The notes: generated from the sequence alone by a model not told the origin. Shown: positions 42,814 to 51,131, numbered from the stretch's first letter. The stretch: DNA of 52,880 nucleotides from Candidatus Poribacteria bacterium (GCA_028824125.1 JAPPES010000147.1:5941-58820); one strand, 5' to 3'. Numbers and translations: made by a program.

Positions 42814-42842
42814 ATTATAGCATTAAATTGAGGACTTGTCAA
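42814..42842 (-). promoter_or_regulatory. Full-consensus sigma-70 promoter of the TIR operon
   Basis: On the minus strand TTGACA (42842-42837), a 17-base spacer and TATAAT (42819-42814): both hexamers and the spacing are consensus. Transcription should start near 42807, leaving a leader of about 110 bases. Confidence 0.85.
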
Positions 42843-43180
42843 GCAAGATATTTGTATTCTATTGAGGCATTCATCAAAAGACTAAAAAAATCACCTGAAC
42901 ACCCTAATAACACATAATACTGGTAATCAATTCCATACCTTTTGAAACCTTCTACCAGTTACTCATCTTTTGACTATTCATTCAAAATATGATACACTTC
43001 AATTATCAACATTTTAGAGCGAGGTATCTGGGCATTGAAATCCAGAGTTTTTCAGGAGACGTATAATTAAGTAATTTGGTATTGGAAATTCTGATAGAGA
43101 AAGTAGTCACAAATATTATGTACGCTAAGAATGGATATTGAATCATAGATAGGTAGCATATCGACATCTCGTCTCTGATT
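42843..43180. other. AT-rich gap at the island edge
   Basis: About 340 bases between the TIR promoter and the sulfatase stump, very AT-rich, without a recognisable gene. No clear direct repeat, tRNA end or integrase marks the boundary. Confidence 0.5.
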
Positions 43181-43468
43181 ATGTGTGGCCAGGTGCGATG
43201 GGACGCTGCTGGATTCGCTGGTAGCCTTATAGTTTATATACTTCATCTGGATAGACTGGCAACGCATGTAATGATATTAGATGACCACTGGAAATATATT
43301 CGCAACCGTTTTGATATAGATGAACTGTACGACCTAAATTCAGACCCAGATGAAATGCAAAACATTTCCGATGTTCCCGAACACCAGAACCTTATCGCAC
43401 AGATGCTCCAGCAGATCGCAGAGATGGTCCGTCGGACAGATCCCGGTCCTTATGAATGGGTATTATAA
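43181..43468 (+). pseudogene. 3' stump of a sulfatase gene
   Basis: The open frame is 95 residues, but only the part from about 43270 is sulfatase-like: DDHWKYIRNRFD, then DELYDLNSDPDEMQNI, the typical sulfatase C-terminal segment, through a helical end. Residues before that are unrelated. The catalytic domain with the C-x-P-x-R motif is missing. The missing 5' part is not found on the other side of the TIR island, so DNA was lost when the island boundary formed. Confidence 0.8.
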
Positions 43469-43480
43469 CTTTTTATACTT

Positions 43481-44860
43481 ATGATGAAATTAAAACACTT
43501 CAGACAACCAGAATCCATAAAAAAGATTGCCATTTGGGTAGTGTCAACTCTACTCCTATTTTGCGGATTTTACACGAACTTATGGCGCGTGGCTGAACAG
43601 AACTGGTTTGACAATCATCAGAAAGACACCGAAAGCCACATTATGGGAAGAATGGTCAAATCACGTCAAGATGGCATCTTCTCGGCAGGTGGTTTAAATG
43701 GGTGGGGTACAGCAAAAATTACTGATACGGAGTGGATACCGCCAACAGAGAGAACGCCGCAATATACAGCCTATCTTCACAATCTCTCCTTTGATAAATT
43801 TTCAACCTACAATTCACAACCTGGTGGTCAAGGCATGATTTTTAGTCTACTTGATAGACTAATTCCGTTATCGCCTCAAAAGAAATTAAGGTTATTCTAT
43901 GTCCTGACAGCTTTACTTTCTGCAATCACGTTGACATCCATTATAGGATGGTTCTATGAAGAGTTTGGCTTATTGACCACTACATTCGTCTTAGGTTCAG
44001 CAGTGCTTTCTCAATGGTTGACAGTCTTCGGTAAGAATCTTTGGTGGTGTCTATGGGCATTCTATCTGCCAATGATTGCCGTTTTGTACTTCCTTAAACG
44101 CCACAGAGTCCCATCGAACCGACAGTATCTCTGGTTTGGCATATTGATTTTCATCTCAATGTCCATTAAATGTTTTATCAACGGCTACGAGTACATCACA
44201 ACCACGCTAATAATGATGATGACACCGTGTATCTATTACGCCATTGTGGATAAGTGGAACAGACAGCAATATTTGAAATGGACGTTTGCAGCAGTGATCG
44301 GTTCTGGGGTAGCGATTTTTTTAAGTCTTATCATGTTATGTATCCAAATCGGTGCTGTGAAAGGTGGATTTGTGGATGGGATTGAACATGTGATCTGGTC
44401 TTTTGGTAAGCGTACGTATGCAAATGCAGAAGATTTTCCACCAGTATATGCTGCCAGCCTTGACGCGGGTCCGTTGGGTGTAGTCAGGACCTACATGAAC
44501 GGTGTTTTCTTTGATTTCAACAATTATCTTTCTCTGGAAAATACATTTGTCCAGAACCACCTATTCAAAGTCCGCTATTATTATCTGATAGTTCTCTTTA
44601 TAGCGATATCCGTTCTGCTATTTTTGCGTAGTAAAATGATGGTAGCGGAGCGACAACGGCAACACATTGCGTTAATCTGGACGACTTGGTTTTCAATTTT
44701 AGCACCTTTATCGTGGTTTGTAATCTTCAAGGCACACTCATATATTCATACGCACATGAGTTTTCTCCTGTGGCAGATGCCCTTTACGCTCTTTGGCTTT
44801 GCCGTGTTCGGGGCTACCGTTATGGCATGGGAGAAAAAGACCGTATCAAAGCAAGGTTAG
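43481..44860 (+). CDS. Polytopic membrane protein, possibly GT-C-like
   Basis: A 459-residue protein with about nine to ten hydrophobic helices. After helix 1 comes a long external loop (about 40-125) with Asp/Glu and Trp residues (RVAEQNWFDNHQKD, GGLNGWGTAK), the arrangement of GT-C glycosyltransferases, but I cannot identify a catalytic motif with confidence. It follows the sulfatase stump by 12 bases. Confidence 0.6.
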   Translation: MMKLKHFRQPESIKKIAIWVVSTLLLFCGFYTNLWRVAEQNWFDNHQKDTESHIMGRMVKSRQDGIFSAGGLNGWGTAKITDTEWIPPTERTPQYTAYLHNLSFDKFSTYNSQPGGQGMIFSLLDRLIPLSPQKKLRLFYVLTALLSAITLTSIIGWFYEEFGLLTTTFVLGSAVLSQWLTVFGKNLWWCLWAFYLPMIAVLYFLKRHRVPSNRQYLWFGILIFISMSIKCFINGYEYITTTLIMMMTPCIYYAIVDKWNRQQYLKWTFAAVIGSGVAIFLSLIMLCIQIGAVKGGFVDGIEHVIWSFGKRTYANAEDFPPVYAASLDAGPLGVVRTYMNGVFFDFNNYLSLENTFVQNHLFKVRYYYLIVLFIAISVLLFLRSKMMVAERQRQHIALIWTTWFSILAPLSWFVIFKAHSYIHTHMSFLLWQMPFTLFGFAVFGATVMAWEKKTVSKQG

Positions 44861-44940
44861 GTTGCGTTGAAGGAGAGAGCAACACCTCACTTGTAGGTAG
44901 GTAGGAATGATTTATTTAACCTTTTCTTATTAAACTCACA

Positions 44941-45753
44941 TTACCTAAAAACCTTTATCTCTCCCCATGCGATAGCGAGTTTCTCTTGAGGACTTACTGC
45001 AAGTCCTTGTGAGTTAAAGTTGTGTTCGATTTCATTATCTGTTAGCACACGATTATAGATGCCCACCTCGTCAATTAGCCCCTCAAAATACCTACGGGTG
45101 GTTTTGCCGATTCGGACAGATGCGCCAATGAACAATGGAGATTCTGTTGTAACATCTGTGCCTTCAGAGGGCCCTCCCTCAGCGTCAAGTTTGCCATCAA
45201 TATAGATGCGAGTCGCATCCGATCTGTCTGCCACAAAAAGAACATGATGCCAATTTCCATCTACAACTTCACCAACAGAATTAAAGTCAATTTTGGGGCC
45301 TCCACCGCCTTCATTTGCTATTGTCACCTGTAGTTGAGTCCCCACTATTTTCCAAAGAATCCTGGCGTTGCCGCCGCCATCTCCCTTGCTAATAATTGTA
45401 GATTGTCCACCATCCAAAACGGGTGGTTCGTCTACTTTGATCCATGCCATCATCGAGAAATCTTTGTCATCGCCAAAATCCAGACTACCGTTGGCGGGTG
45501 ATTCAACATCAATCACATCTGGTTCCCCTCCAAATTCAAACGCTTCACCGATTTTGCCTTTGACATGCTTAGGTGCACCTACAATCGTTCCGTCATTACC
45601 TCCTACAAGGTCTTTAACGGTATCACCCTTAACATCTGCAGCATCAAAACTCCAATAACTAACTAATCCGTCTCTAACAACTTGGCCCTCAACGAGATTC
45701 GTCTGCAAAACCAAAATCGTTAGAGTCAAAATCAAACTTCTTTTCACGTTCAT
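44941..45753 (-). CDS. Secreted LamG-domain protein
   Basis: A 270-residue protein: signal peptide (about 1-23), then one LamG/concanavalin domain (VSYWSFD, KIGEAFEFGG, FSMMAWIKV, NWHHVLFVAD, RIYIDGKLD, IDEVGIYNRVLTDNEI), which usually binds carbohydrate. The C-terminal tail VSPQEKLAIAWGEIK resembles a tail I associate with LamG proteins of Poribacteria-like genomes. AGAGG precedes the ATG. Confidence 0.82.
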   Translation of the reverse strand: MNVKRSLILTLTILVLQTNLVEGQVVRDGLVSYWSFDAADVKGDTVKDLVGGNDGTIVGAPKHVKGKIGEAFEFGGEPDVIDVESPANGSLDFGDDKDFSMMAWIKVDEPPVLDGGQSTIISKGDGGGNARILWKIVGTQLQVTIANEGGGGPKIDFNSVGEVVDGNWHHVLFVADRSDATRIYIDGKLDAEGGPSEGTDVTTESPLFIGASVRIGKTTRRYFEGLIDEVGIYNRVLTDNEIEHNFNSQGLAVSPQEKLAIAWGEIKVFR

Positions 45754-45784
45754 CAGATCTGACCTCTCTTATGTTGAATATTAT

Positions 45785-46591
45785 TTACCACCGCACTTCG
45801 CAAAATTCTTCATAGTCAATGAGCTCTTTAATGGTAGGATTTTCACCACACATCGGGCAGTTTTCGTCTTGACGGAGTTTCAGGCGCTTAAAATCCATTG
45901 TAAGCGCGTTGAAAAGTAGGAGAGTCCCAATCAACGGTTCACCGATGTCTAAAAGAACTTTAATCGCTTCAACAGCCTGAATTGTGCCGATAATACCGGG
46001 TAACACACCAAAGACACCTGCCTCTTGACAACTCGGTGCCATACCTTGCGGTGGTGGTTCAGGAAAGATGCATCGATAACACGGACCTTTCCCCGGATAA
46101 AGCACGGTTGTTTGTCCTTCAAATTGGAAAATGCTGCCATGCACAGTCGGTTTACCAAGCATAACACACGCATCGTTGAGCAGATAGCGCGTCGGAAAGT
46201 TATCGCACCCATCCACAATCAGATCATACTGTTCCAATATCTCAAAAACGTTTTCTGAGTTGATCCGTTCATTGTGCGAGATTACCTTGACATCTGGGTT
46301 CATCTCCGCGATAGTGGCTTCTGCGGATTTCGTTTTCGGGATGCCAATATCACTTGTGCCGTGTAGAATCTGGCGCTGTAAATTGCTGAGGTCAACCACG
46401 TCGTCATCAATTATGCCAAGCGTGCCAACCCCCGCCGCTGCAAGATAAACACCGATAGGCGAACCGAGTCCACCCGCACCGATCAGCAACACTTTTGATT
46501 CAAGCAGCTTCGTCTGCCCCATCCCACCGACCTCTTTAAGGATAATATGTCGACTATACCGCTCAATCTGTTCATTCGTAAAGTTAAACAT
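45785..46591 (-). CDS. moeB: MoeB/ThiF-family adenylyltransferase (E1-like)
   Basis: A 268-residue E1-like enzyme that adenylates the C-terminal glycine of a small sulfur carrier (MoaD or ThiS). Features: NEQIERYSRHIILKEVG, the nucleotide-binding GAGGLGS (38-44), DDVVDLSNLQRQ, the CDNFPTRY loop, a CYRC and CPMC zinc tetrad, and Cys in PSCQEAGV. A C-terminal rhodanese domain is absent, so it is the short form. Its ATG is one base from the stop of the upstream gene and uses GGAGGA inside that gene. No carrier gene is next to it. Confidence 0.9.
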   Translation of the reverse strand: MFNFTNEQIERYSRHIILKEVGGMGQTKLLESKVLLIGAGGLGSPIGVYLAAAGVGTLGIIDDDVVDLSNLQRQILHGTSDIGIPKTKSAEATIAEMNPDVKVISHNERINSENVFEILEQYDLIVDGCDNFPTRYLLNDACVMLGKPTVHGSIFQFEGQTTVLYPGKGPCYRCIFPEPPPQGMAPSCQEAGVFGVLPGIIGTIQAVEAIKVLLDIGEPLIGTLLLFNALTMDFKRLKLRQDENCPMCGENPTIKELIDYEEFCEVRW

Positions 46592-46592
46592 C

Positions 46593-47171
46593 TTATCCTC
46601 CGAGATTGGAGATGAGTTCTGAAATTGGTTTGTCTGAATTCGCTAAGATTCGGAGAGCGAAACGTTCGCGTGTATCCTCAGAGGTGCGTTCTATTCTGAA
46701 ATCATCACTACCGTACATCTGTTTTAGTACAGGTTCAAGGTCTGCCTGAATTTTTTCCGCTGTTTCTGCTGTATTCGGGGCAATGTGGCGGTTGTTTATC
46801 ATAAACAGAATGTCTGAACCGTTGAAATGGATAGCGTTTTCCAATTCTTCCGATGCTTCAAGTAGTTCACATTTAGAAAGCGTTTCAGTGAGTGCTTGAC
46901 GAATCTTTTCAGCGTTACCACCGGCTACATTGTGCTTTCTGTTGTAAAGCAATCCAGGTTGATGGTAGGCATTGTCAATGCTATAGTTAGCTTGTTTCAA
47001 AATCAATAGCACCCCCGGTCCCGCCTCAACGTGTGAATAGTCGGCATAGTTCAGGTAATCCTCAGAATCAGCCTCCGCTATCCAGCGGTTGAAGACGCTA
47101 ATAAAGTTGGTGTAGTTGACCGTGCTATCTTCAGTTGCAAAAACCTTAATATTAATTTGCTGTAAATCCAT
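46593..47171 (-). CDS. Conserved protein of the MoeB operon, unknown function
   Basis: A 192-residue soluble protein. It starts MDLQQINIKVFA, contains DYSHVEAGPGVLLILKQANYSIDNA (about 44-68) and GLLYNRKHN, and ends in an alpha/beta region with FRIERTSEDTRERFALRI. Similar proteins of unknown function exist in other bacteria as far as I recall. Tight coupling with MoeB suggests a role in sulfur-carrier or cofactor metabolism. Confidence 0.7.
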   Translation of the reverse strand: MDLQQINIKVFATEDSTVNYTNFISVFNRWIAEADSEDYLNYADYSHVEAGPGVLLILKQANYSIDNAYHQPGLLYNRKHNVAGGNAEKIRQALTETLSKCELLEASEELENAIHFNGSDILFMINNRHIAPNTAETAEKIQADLEPVLKQMYGSDDFRIERTSEDTRERFALRILANSDKPISELISNLGG

Positions 47172-47251
47172 TCGATAAAAAGTTTCCTTTCGTGAGTAGA
47201 AAAACGGTTGGAGAGATTGTCCTCTCTTAGGAACTTAAAAATGTACTTCAG

Positions 47252-47497
47252 TTACGCGAGTGGTAGTCCACTGATGTCTTGTCCATCAATACTAACAACT
47301 GTAACGTCTTCAGCTTGTATCCAGCTAATTTTTCCTGTGCTATCACAGACGCAGACCATGGCGTATTGACCTTCATCTACATCTGCCAACCAATTACCCA
47401 AAAACATGTTCGGTTTTGAGGACTGAAAAACGCCAAACCCTGTGCCGAGTAAGCAGTAATTTTTGCCTGTTGTATTATGTTTTACGATTGTTGCCAT
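47252..47497 (-). CDS. Small conserved-looking protein, unknown
   Basis: An 81-residue protein without signal or membrane segment, rich in small beta strands (NYCLLGTGFGVFQ, YAMVCVCDSTGKISW, EDVTVVSIDGQ). No family recognised. It is followed by the MoeB operon on the same strand after 80 bases. The leader contains the CCCCCTA repeat (47498-47533) that also supplies a purine-rich GGGG before the ATG. Confidence 0.6.
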   Translation of the reverse strand: MATIVKHNTTGKNYCLLGTGFGVFQSSKPNMFLGNWLADVDEGQYAMVCVCDSTGKISWIQAEDVTVVSIDGQDISGLPLA

Positions 47498-47533
47498 TTT
47501 TTAACCCCCTACCCTCTTATTAAGGGGAATGCT
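47498..47533. repeat. Half copy of the TTTAACCCCC...CTTAT repeat
   Basis: TTTTTAACCCCCTACCCTC and the following CTTATTAAGGGGAAT resemble one arm of the inverted repeat at 51051-51131. Confidence 0.6.
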
Positions 47534-47706
47534 CCATCTTGATTCTATTATACTGTAAGTTGATACGAAAGTCAATTTTTATTTTTTTACTGAAGTCCAA
47601 ACCTACCATTGAATTTTATAGAGAAATCGAAAAAAGAGTCGCACTCTATCAACTATGCAGAGATGTCAAATTAGCGTTGAATTTTAGCGAATCATCTGGT
47701 AAAATA

Positions 47707-47858
47707 ACCTTAGTTGCCACCTATTTGCGAATGCTCTTGTAGGAGGGGTTTCTAACCCCGATTTATGACACAAAACATAAGTATCAGCGGAAATGCCTTG
47801 TTTTTTTCGTAAAAAGCAGTGTCCGCTATCTCGAAATCTTGTCCGTAGCAACTTAGGT
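47707..47858. mobile_element. GTTGC-family MITE-like element, degenerate copy
   Basis: ACCTTAGTTGCCAC at the left (47707-47720) and the inverted ACCTAAGTTGCTAC at the right (47845-47858). The interior differs from the other copies and includes TGTAGGAGGGGTTTCTAACCCC, a REP-type hairpin. It sits four to five bases from the next copy. Flanking AAAATA/TTAAATA hints at a target duplication. Confidence 0.6.
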
Positions 47859-47869
47859 TAGGTTAAATA

Positions 47870-48320
47870 ACCCAAGTTGCTACTTATGTAGCACAATCTG
47901 TATGAGGATTAAATAAATATTTCGGTAATTTCTTTAGTCCCGTGAATCAACGCCAAATACGCGTATGGTATTTGGCGGGGACGCAATGTTTATAGAAAAT
48001 GTTGTCTCTCCCCTCTTGAGTTCCGTAGGAACGACATATTTATTGTTGATGTGCTTCAAAACATATCGTCCCTACGGGACTAAGGGATGAGGTTGTCCGC
48101 GCTGCTATAAACATATCGTCCCTACGGGACTGAAGATCACTTAAAATGTTCTGAATATGCATAATGAAAAATTACCGAATTAATAAATTAATCTTCATTT
48201 AGATTGTGCTTATGAGTCCGCAAACTAACAGTTTGCGCTACAAAAACTTGCGAAATATGCGTTATTCTCTATTAAAAACGGTGTTTCCATGTCTAAAAAC
48301 TTATAGGTAGCAACTTGAGT
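47870..48320. mobile_element. GTTGC-family MITE-like element carrying a nested insertion
   Basis: Terminal repeats ACCCAAGTTGCTAC (47870-47883) and inverted ACTCAAGTTGCTAC (48307-48320) differ at one base, and a perfect 7-base duplication TTAAATA flanks both sides (47863-47869, 48321-48327). Its outer parts match 30745-30895 in inverse orientation, including CAAACTAACAGTTTG. The middle (47904-48196) is a separate element. With the preceding copy it accounts for nearly all of the 865-base gap between the genes at 47497 and 48363. Confidence 0.85.
47904..48196. mobile_element. Nested inverted-repeat element (293 bp)
   Basis: Its ends read GAGGATTAAATAAATATTTC (left) and GAAGATTAATTTATTAATTC (right, inverted), followed inward by GGTAATTT on both sides: 23 of 28 bases match. 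Inside, the unit CATATCGTCCCTACGGGACT occurs at 48062 and 48112, and an inverted variant CCGTAGGAACGACATAT near 48022. No ORF of note. Confidence 0.75.
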
Positions 48321-48362
48321 TTAAATAGAGACAGATATGGACCAGAAAGCATAGTGACAAAC

Positions 48363-48716
48363 ATGGATAGTATCATCATAAAAGGTATTCGATTTCACGG
48401 GCACCACGGTGTGCCTGAAGCGGAGCGGCAGGTCGGTGGACATTACGAAATTGATGCGACATTGCGTTGCTCTCTTGTGAACGCTGGCAGAACCGATGCG
48501 CTTGAGGACACAATTGATTACACGAGCGTTATTGATCTCATTGTTAATATTGGTACACAACAGTCATTTCAACTGATTGAGGCACTTGCAGAAACAATAG
48601 CCGCAGAGATTTTAAAACAATTCCCCATAGATACCGTCCAGCTGACCGTCAAAAAACTGCACCCACCGATAGAAGAACCGATTACCTACTTTGCCGTTGA
48701 GATCTGTCGTCCATAA
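48363..48716 (+). CDS. folB: Dihydroneopterin aldolase
   Basis: A 117-residue FolB that converts 7,8-dihydroneopterin to 6-hydroxymethyl-dihydropterin and glycolaldehyde in folate synthesis. Typical features: IIIKGIRFHGHHGVPEAER at the start, DTIDYTSVIDLI, the catalytic-region LIEALAETIA and VKKLHPPIEE with the conserved Lys. The ATG at 48363 gives the standard length; a GTG-type start at 48315 would reach into the repeat element. The ribosome binding site is weak. The next gene begins nine bases after its stop. Confidence 0.93.
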   Translation: MDSIIIKGIRFHGHHGVPEAERQVGGHYEIDATLRCSLVNAGRTDALEDTIDYTSVIDLIVNIGTQQSFQLIEALAETIAAEILKQFPIDTVQLTVKKLHPPIEEPITYFAVEICRP

Positions 48717-48725
48717 GGAGTGAGA

Positions 48726-49928
48726 ATGCGATTTGAACAACGATTGTGCACCTTCATATTATTTCTGTGTTTCATTAGTACTATGACACAAGCAGGCGGA
48801 AAGAAAACACAACTCTTTCCTGACCTGTCGGACGGACTCAATGTTTACCGTTACGATTGGGATGTTGAAACATGTGTCCTCTATGTTGCCGAGATGTCAC
48901 GGCATGATCCAAGATTGCGCTTTGAAGTTGCTCTCGGAAATTCACAGGTTCTTGGAAAAGAGACTGTACGTTCTATGGCAAAACGCCGCACGCAACGAGG
49001 TGATCGGCGCGTTGTCGTGGCAGTTAACGGTGGTTTCGGTGTTCTCGGTGATATAAGAGGTTACGGTGGTGTTTTGGAAAACCTACATATCCAAGACGGT
49101 GAACTCATCACACAACCAACGGATACTGAAGCATGCTTCGGTGTAACTGAATCCGGTGAATTCTTAAGCACGCCTGTGAAAATGAAAGCAAGCGTCCAGA
49201 TAGGGACGTACACGCTGCCGCTCGGATGTATAAATCAGCGCAGACTGGATGGATGTCAGGTAACGCTTTACACACCACGCCTCGGTGAATCTACACACAC
49301 AAACCGTCGTAGAGGCAGAGAGATAATACTTAGTGGGCTTCCACTGCCTTTAACACCAAACTATGCACACACCTATCAAGTAGAAAAAGTTTCAAATGAT
49401 GGAAACAGTGCTATTCGTAAAGATAGTGCTGTTCTCTGGATTAGTTCTCGGATAAAGGATACTGGAGTTTCCCAATTCAATCCTGGAACAGGCGGCAAAC
49501 TCACTGTGTCTCTTTCACCGCCTGAGTGGAATCAAGTTCGTCATGCAATCGGCGGACGGCTTCGTCTCCTTAAAAATGGGAAAATAAATCAAACGCTTGT
49601 GGATATGCACTTTAAAGAAAAAAAGCATACTCCGGGCAAACGTAGTCAAGAACTAAACCTGAGCCATGAACCACGAACTGCACTCGGTTACAATACCGAT
49701 ACCCTGTTTTTAGTTGTCGCTGACGGACGACAACCCAAATATAGTACTGGACTGACACTCTACGAACTCGCCAGCATACTCCTTGAACTCGGGGCAACAG
49801 AAGCGATCAATCTTGATGGCGGATCCTCAAGTACATTTGTTGTTAATGATGAAGTTGTCAATAAGCCTTCCGGACAGCGGGAGCGGGAGGTGCTTAATGC
49901 AGCGTTTATTACGATGGATGAGGATTAA
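48726..49928 (+). CDS. Secreted phosphodiester glycosidase (NAGPA-domain) protein
   Basis: A 400-residue exported protein: signal peptide (about 1-24), then the phosphodiester glycosidase domain (named after the mannose-6-phosphate uncovering enzyme). VVVAVNGGFG and the hallmark AINLDGGSSSTFVVN near the C-terminus are present. Such bacterial proteins are thought to act on exopolysaccharides or phosphodiester-linked sugars. AAGGAG five bases before the ATG at 48726. It follows folB by nine bases. Confidence 0.87.
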   Translation: MRFEQRLCTFILFLCFISTMTQAGGKKTQLFPDLSDGLNVYRYDWDVETCVLYVAEMSRHDPRLRFEVALGNSQVLGKETVRSMAKRRTQRGDRRVVVAVNGGFGVLGDIRGYGGVLENLHIQDGELITQPTDTEACFGVTESGEFLSTPVKMKASVQIGTYTLPLGCINQRRLDGCQVTLYTPRLGESTHTNRRRGREIILSGLPLPLTPNYAHTYQVEKVSNDGNSAIRKDSAVLWISSRIKDTGVSQFNPGTGGKLTVSLSPPEWNQVRHAIGGRLRLLKNGKINQTLVDMHFKEKKHTPGKRSQELNLSHEPRTALGYNTDTLFLVVADGRQPKYSTGLTLYELASILLELGATEAINLDGGSSSTFVVNDEVVNKPSGQREREVLNAAFITMDED

Positions 49929-49950
49929 TTTCAATTTTGGAGGTTAAAAC

Positions 49951-51000
49951 GTGAAGACTTATTTTTGGATTTCAGTTGTGTGCGTCATCTGTCTTGCGCT
50001 TTTAGTATCAAACAGCCAACAAGCAGAAGATATCCCCAAGCTATTAAAGGCAGTGCCGCTCTCGCAAACGGCGATTCAACTTCAATTTGATGGGGAGCTG
50101 CAAGCAGAAACTGCTGAAAACGTTGAACTCTATCAGATTGCGCCAAATATAAAAATAGAATTCGCGTGGCTTGATGATCGTCTGAATCGTGTACTGCTAC
50201 TGACTTCTCCGTTAGAGATAGGGAAAACTTATCGCCTCACACTAAAAAACACACAAACGGAGATAGACATAACACTCCCTGCTGAAAACGAAATAACTTT
50301 TGGTGCGGGCAACTTGGTTACATTCTCTGGTGGCTTGCAGGACACAAGCTTAATTGCTAATAAAAACCGTAAAACACGAAACAACAACGCTGGGGCGGAG
50401 CCAACCCTCTTATGTAATCCGACTGGAAATGTTTTCTTTGTCGCCTTTGACCTGTTTGATGCATTTGAAGATATGGGTATCCGAGAACCGAAACAGGTAT
50501 TAGAGGCATCAATAAGTCTGCATGTGCAACAATCTGACTCAGACATTGCACAAACCGTTATTCTCCGACGCGTCCTACTGCCATGGCGTGAAGGCAGAGG
50601 CACATCAACCCGCGCAGAAGAGAACGAACTCACCTACAATAGCTCGTTACATCGCAACTTGCCATGGAATAAACCGCCCGCACAAGCCATGTTAGCAGGA
50701 ATAGATGGTGATAATGAGAGTGATTACAACGGTTCTGAGGATGTCGCGCATCGAATTGATGGCGCTTTTAAGATTGAAGAAGCAGGAAAACATTATACTT
50801 TCAAAGGTGATTTAATTACCGATGCAGTTCGTTTTTGGGTAAAAAATCCTGATTACAACTACGGTTATCTTTTTGCCTTGCGAGATGGTAGTGCGCCTAT
50901 CATTTTCTCTTCAAAAGAGAATACAGATGAAAAGATGCGACCGGTGTTAACAATTCGCTACCAGACAAAAACGGAAACAGAAACCGTACCACCACGTTAA
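49951..51000 (+). CDS. Secreted DNRLRE-like beta-sandwich protein
   Basis: A 349-residue exported protein with a signal peptide (about 1-24). Residues about 30-110 form a small beta-sandwich (LSQTAIQLQFDGEL...IGKTYRLTL), followed by a DNRLRE-like region (about 120-340) with LLPWREGRGTSTR and a late ITDAVRFWVKNP and RPVLTIRY. These domains occur in surface and polysaccharide-associated proteins. The start is GTG with GGAGG seven bases upstream, 22 bases after the glycosidase gene, so the two are co-transcribed. Confidence 0.75.
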   Translation: MKTYFWISVVCVICLALLVSNSQQAEDIPKLLKAVPLSQTAIQLQFDGELQAETAENVELYQIAPNIKIEFAWLDDRLNRVLLLTSPLEIGKTYRLTLKNTQTEIDITLPAENEITFGAGNLVTFSGGLQDTSLIANKNRKTRNNNAGAEPTLLCNPTGNVFFVAFDLFDAFEDMGIREPKQVLEASISLHVQQSDSDIAQTVILRRVLLPWREGRGTSTRAEENELTYNSSLHRNLPWNKPPAQAMLAGIDGDNESDYNGSEDVAHRIDGAFKIEEAGKHYTFKGDLITDAVRFWVKNPDYNYGYLFALRDGSAPIIFSSKENTDEKMRPVLTIRYQTKTETETVPPR

Positions 51001-51050
51001 AAACGTTAAGGTTTCTGTTATTCATGACTTATGCAGTTTCTCTTAAACTC

Positions 51051-51131
51051 CCACTGATAAGGGAGGTTTAGAGGGGTTAAATACTTGAAATAATGAACGA
51101 CTTTTTAACCCCCCTAAGCCCTTATCAAGGG
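51051..51131. repeat. Long inverted repeat between convergent genes
   Basis: TGATAAGGGAGGTTTAGAGG...GTTAAA (51055-51081) is matched inversely by TTTAACCCCCCTAAGCCCTT...ATCA (51104-51126). It forms a stem of over 20 bp between convergent genes, so it may stop transcription from both sides. A half copy lies at 47498-47533. Confidence 0.7.

Noticed and set aside
38639..43180. Prophage or integrative element
   Set aside because: No integrase, phage structural gene, tRNA end or direct repeats were found; only the broken sulfatase marks an edge.
47539..47742. 67-codon plus-strand frame
   Set aside because: It runs into the repeat element at 47707, has no ribosome binding site and no recognised homology; treated as chance.
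48040..48135. Direct repeats CATATCGTCCCTACGGGACT as a CRISPR array
   Set aside because: Only two direct copies and one inverted variant, no regular spacers, no cas genes; they belong to the nested mobile element.
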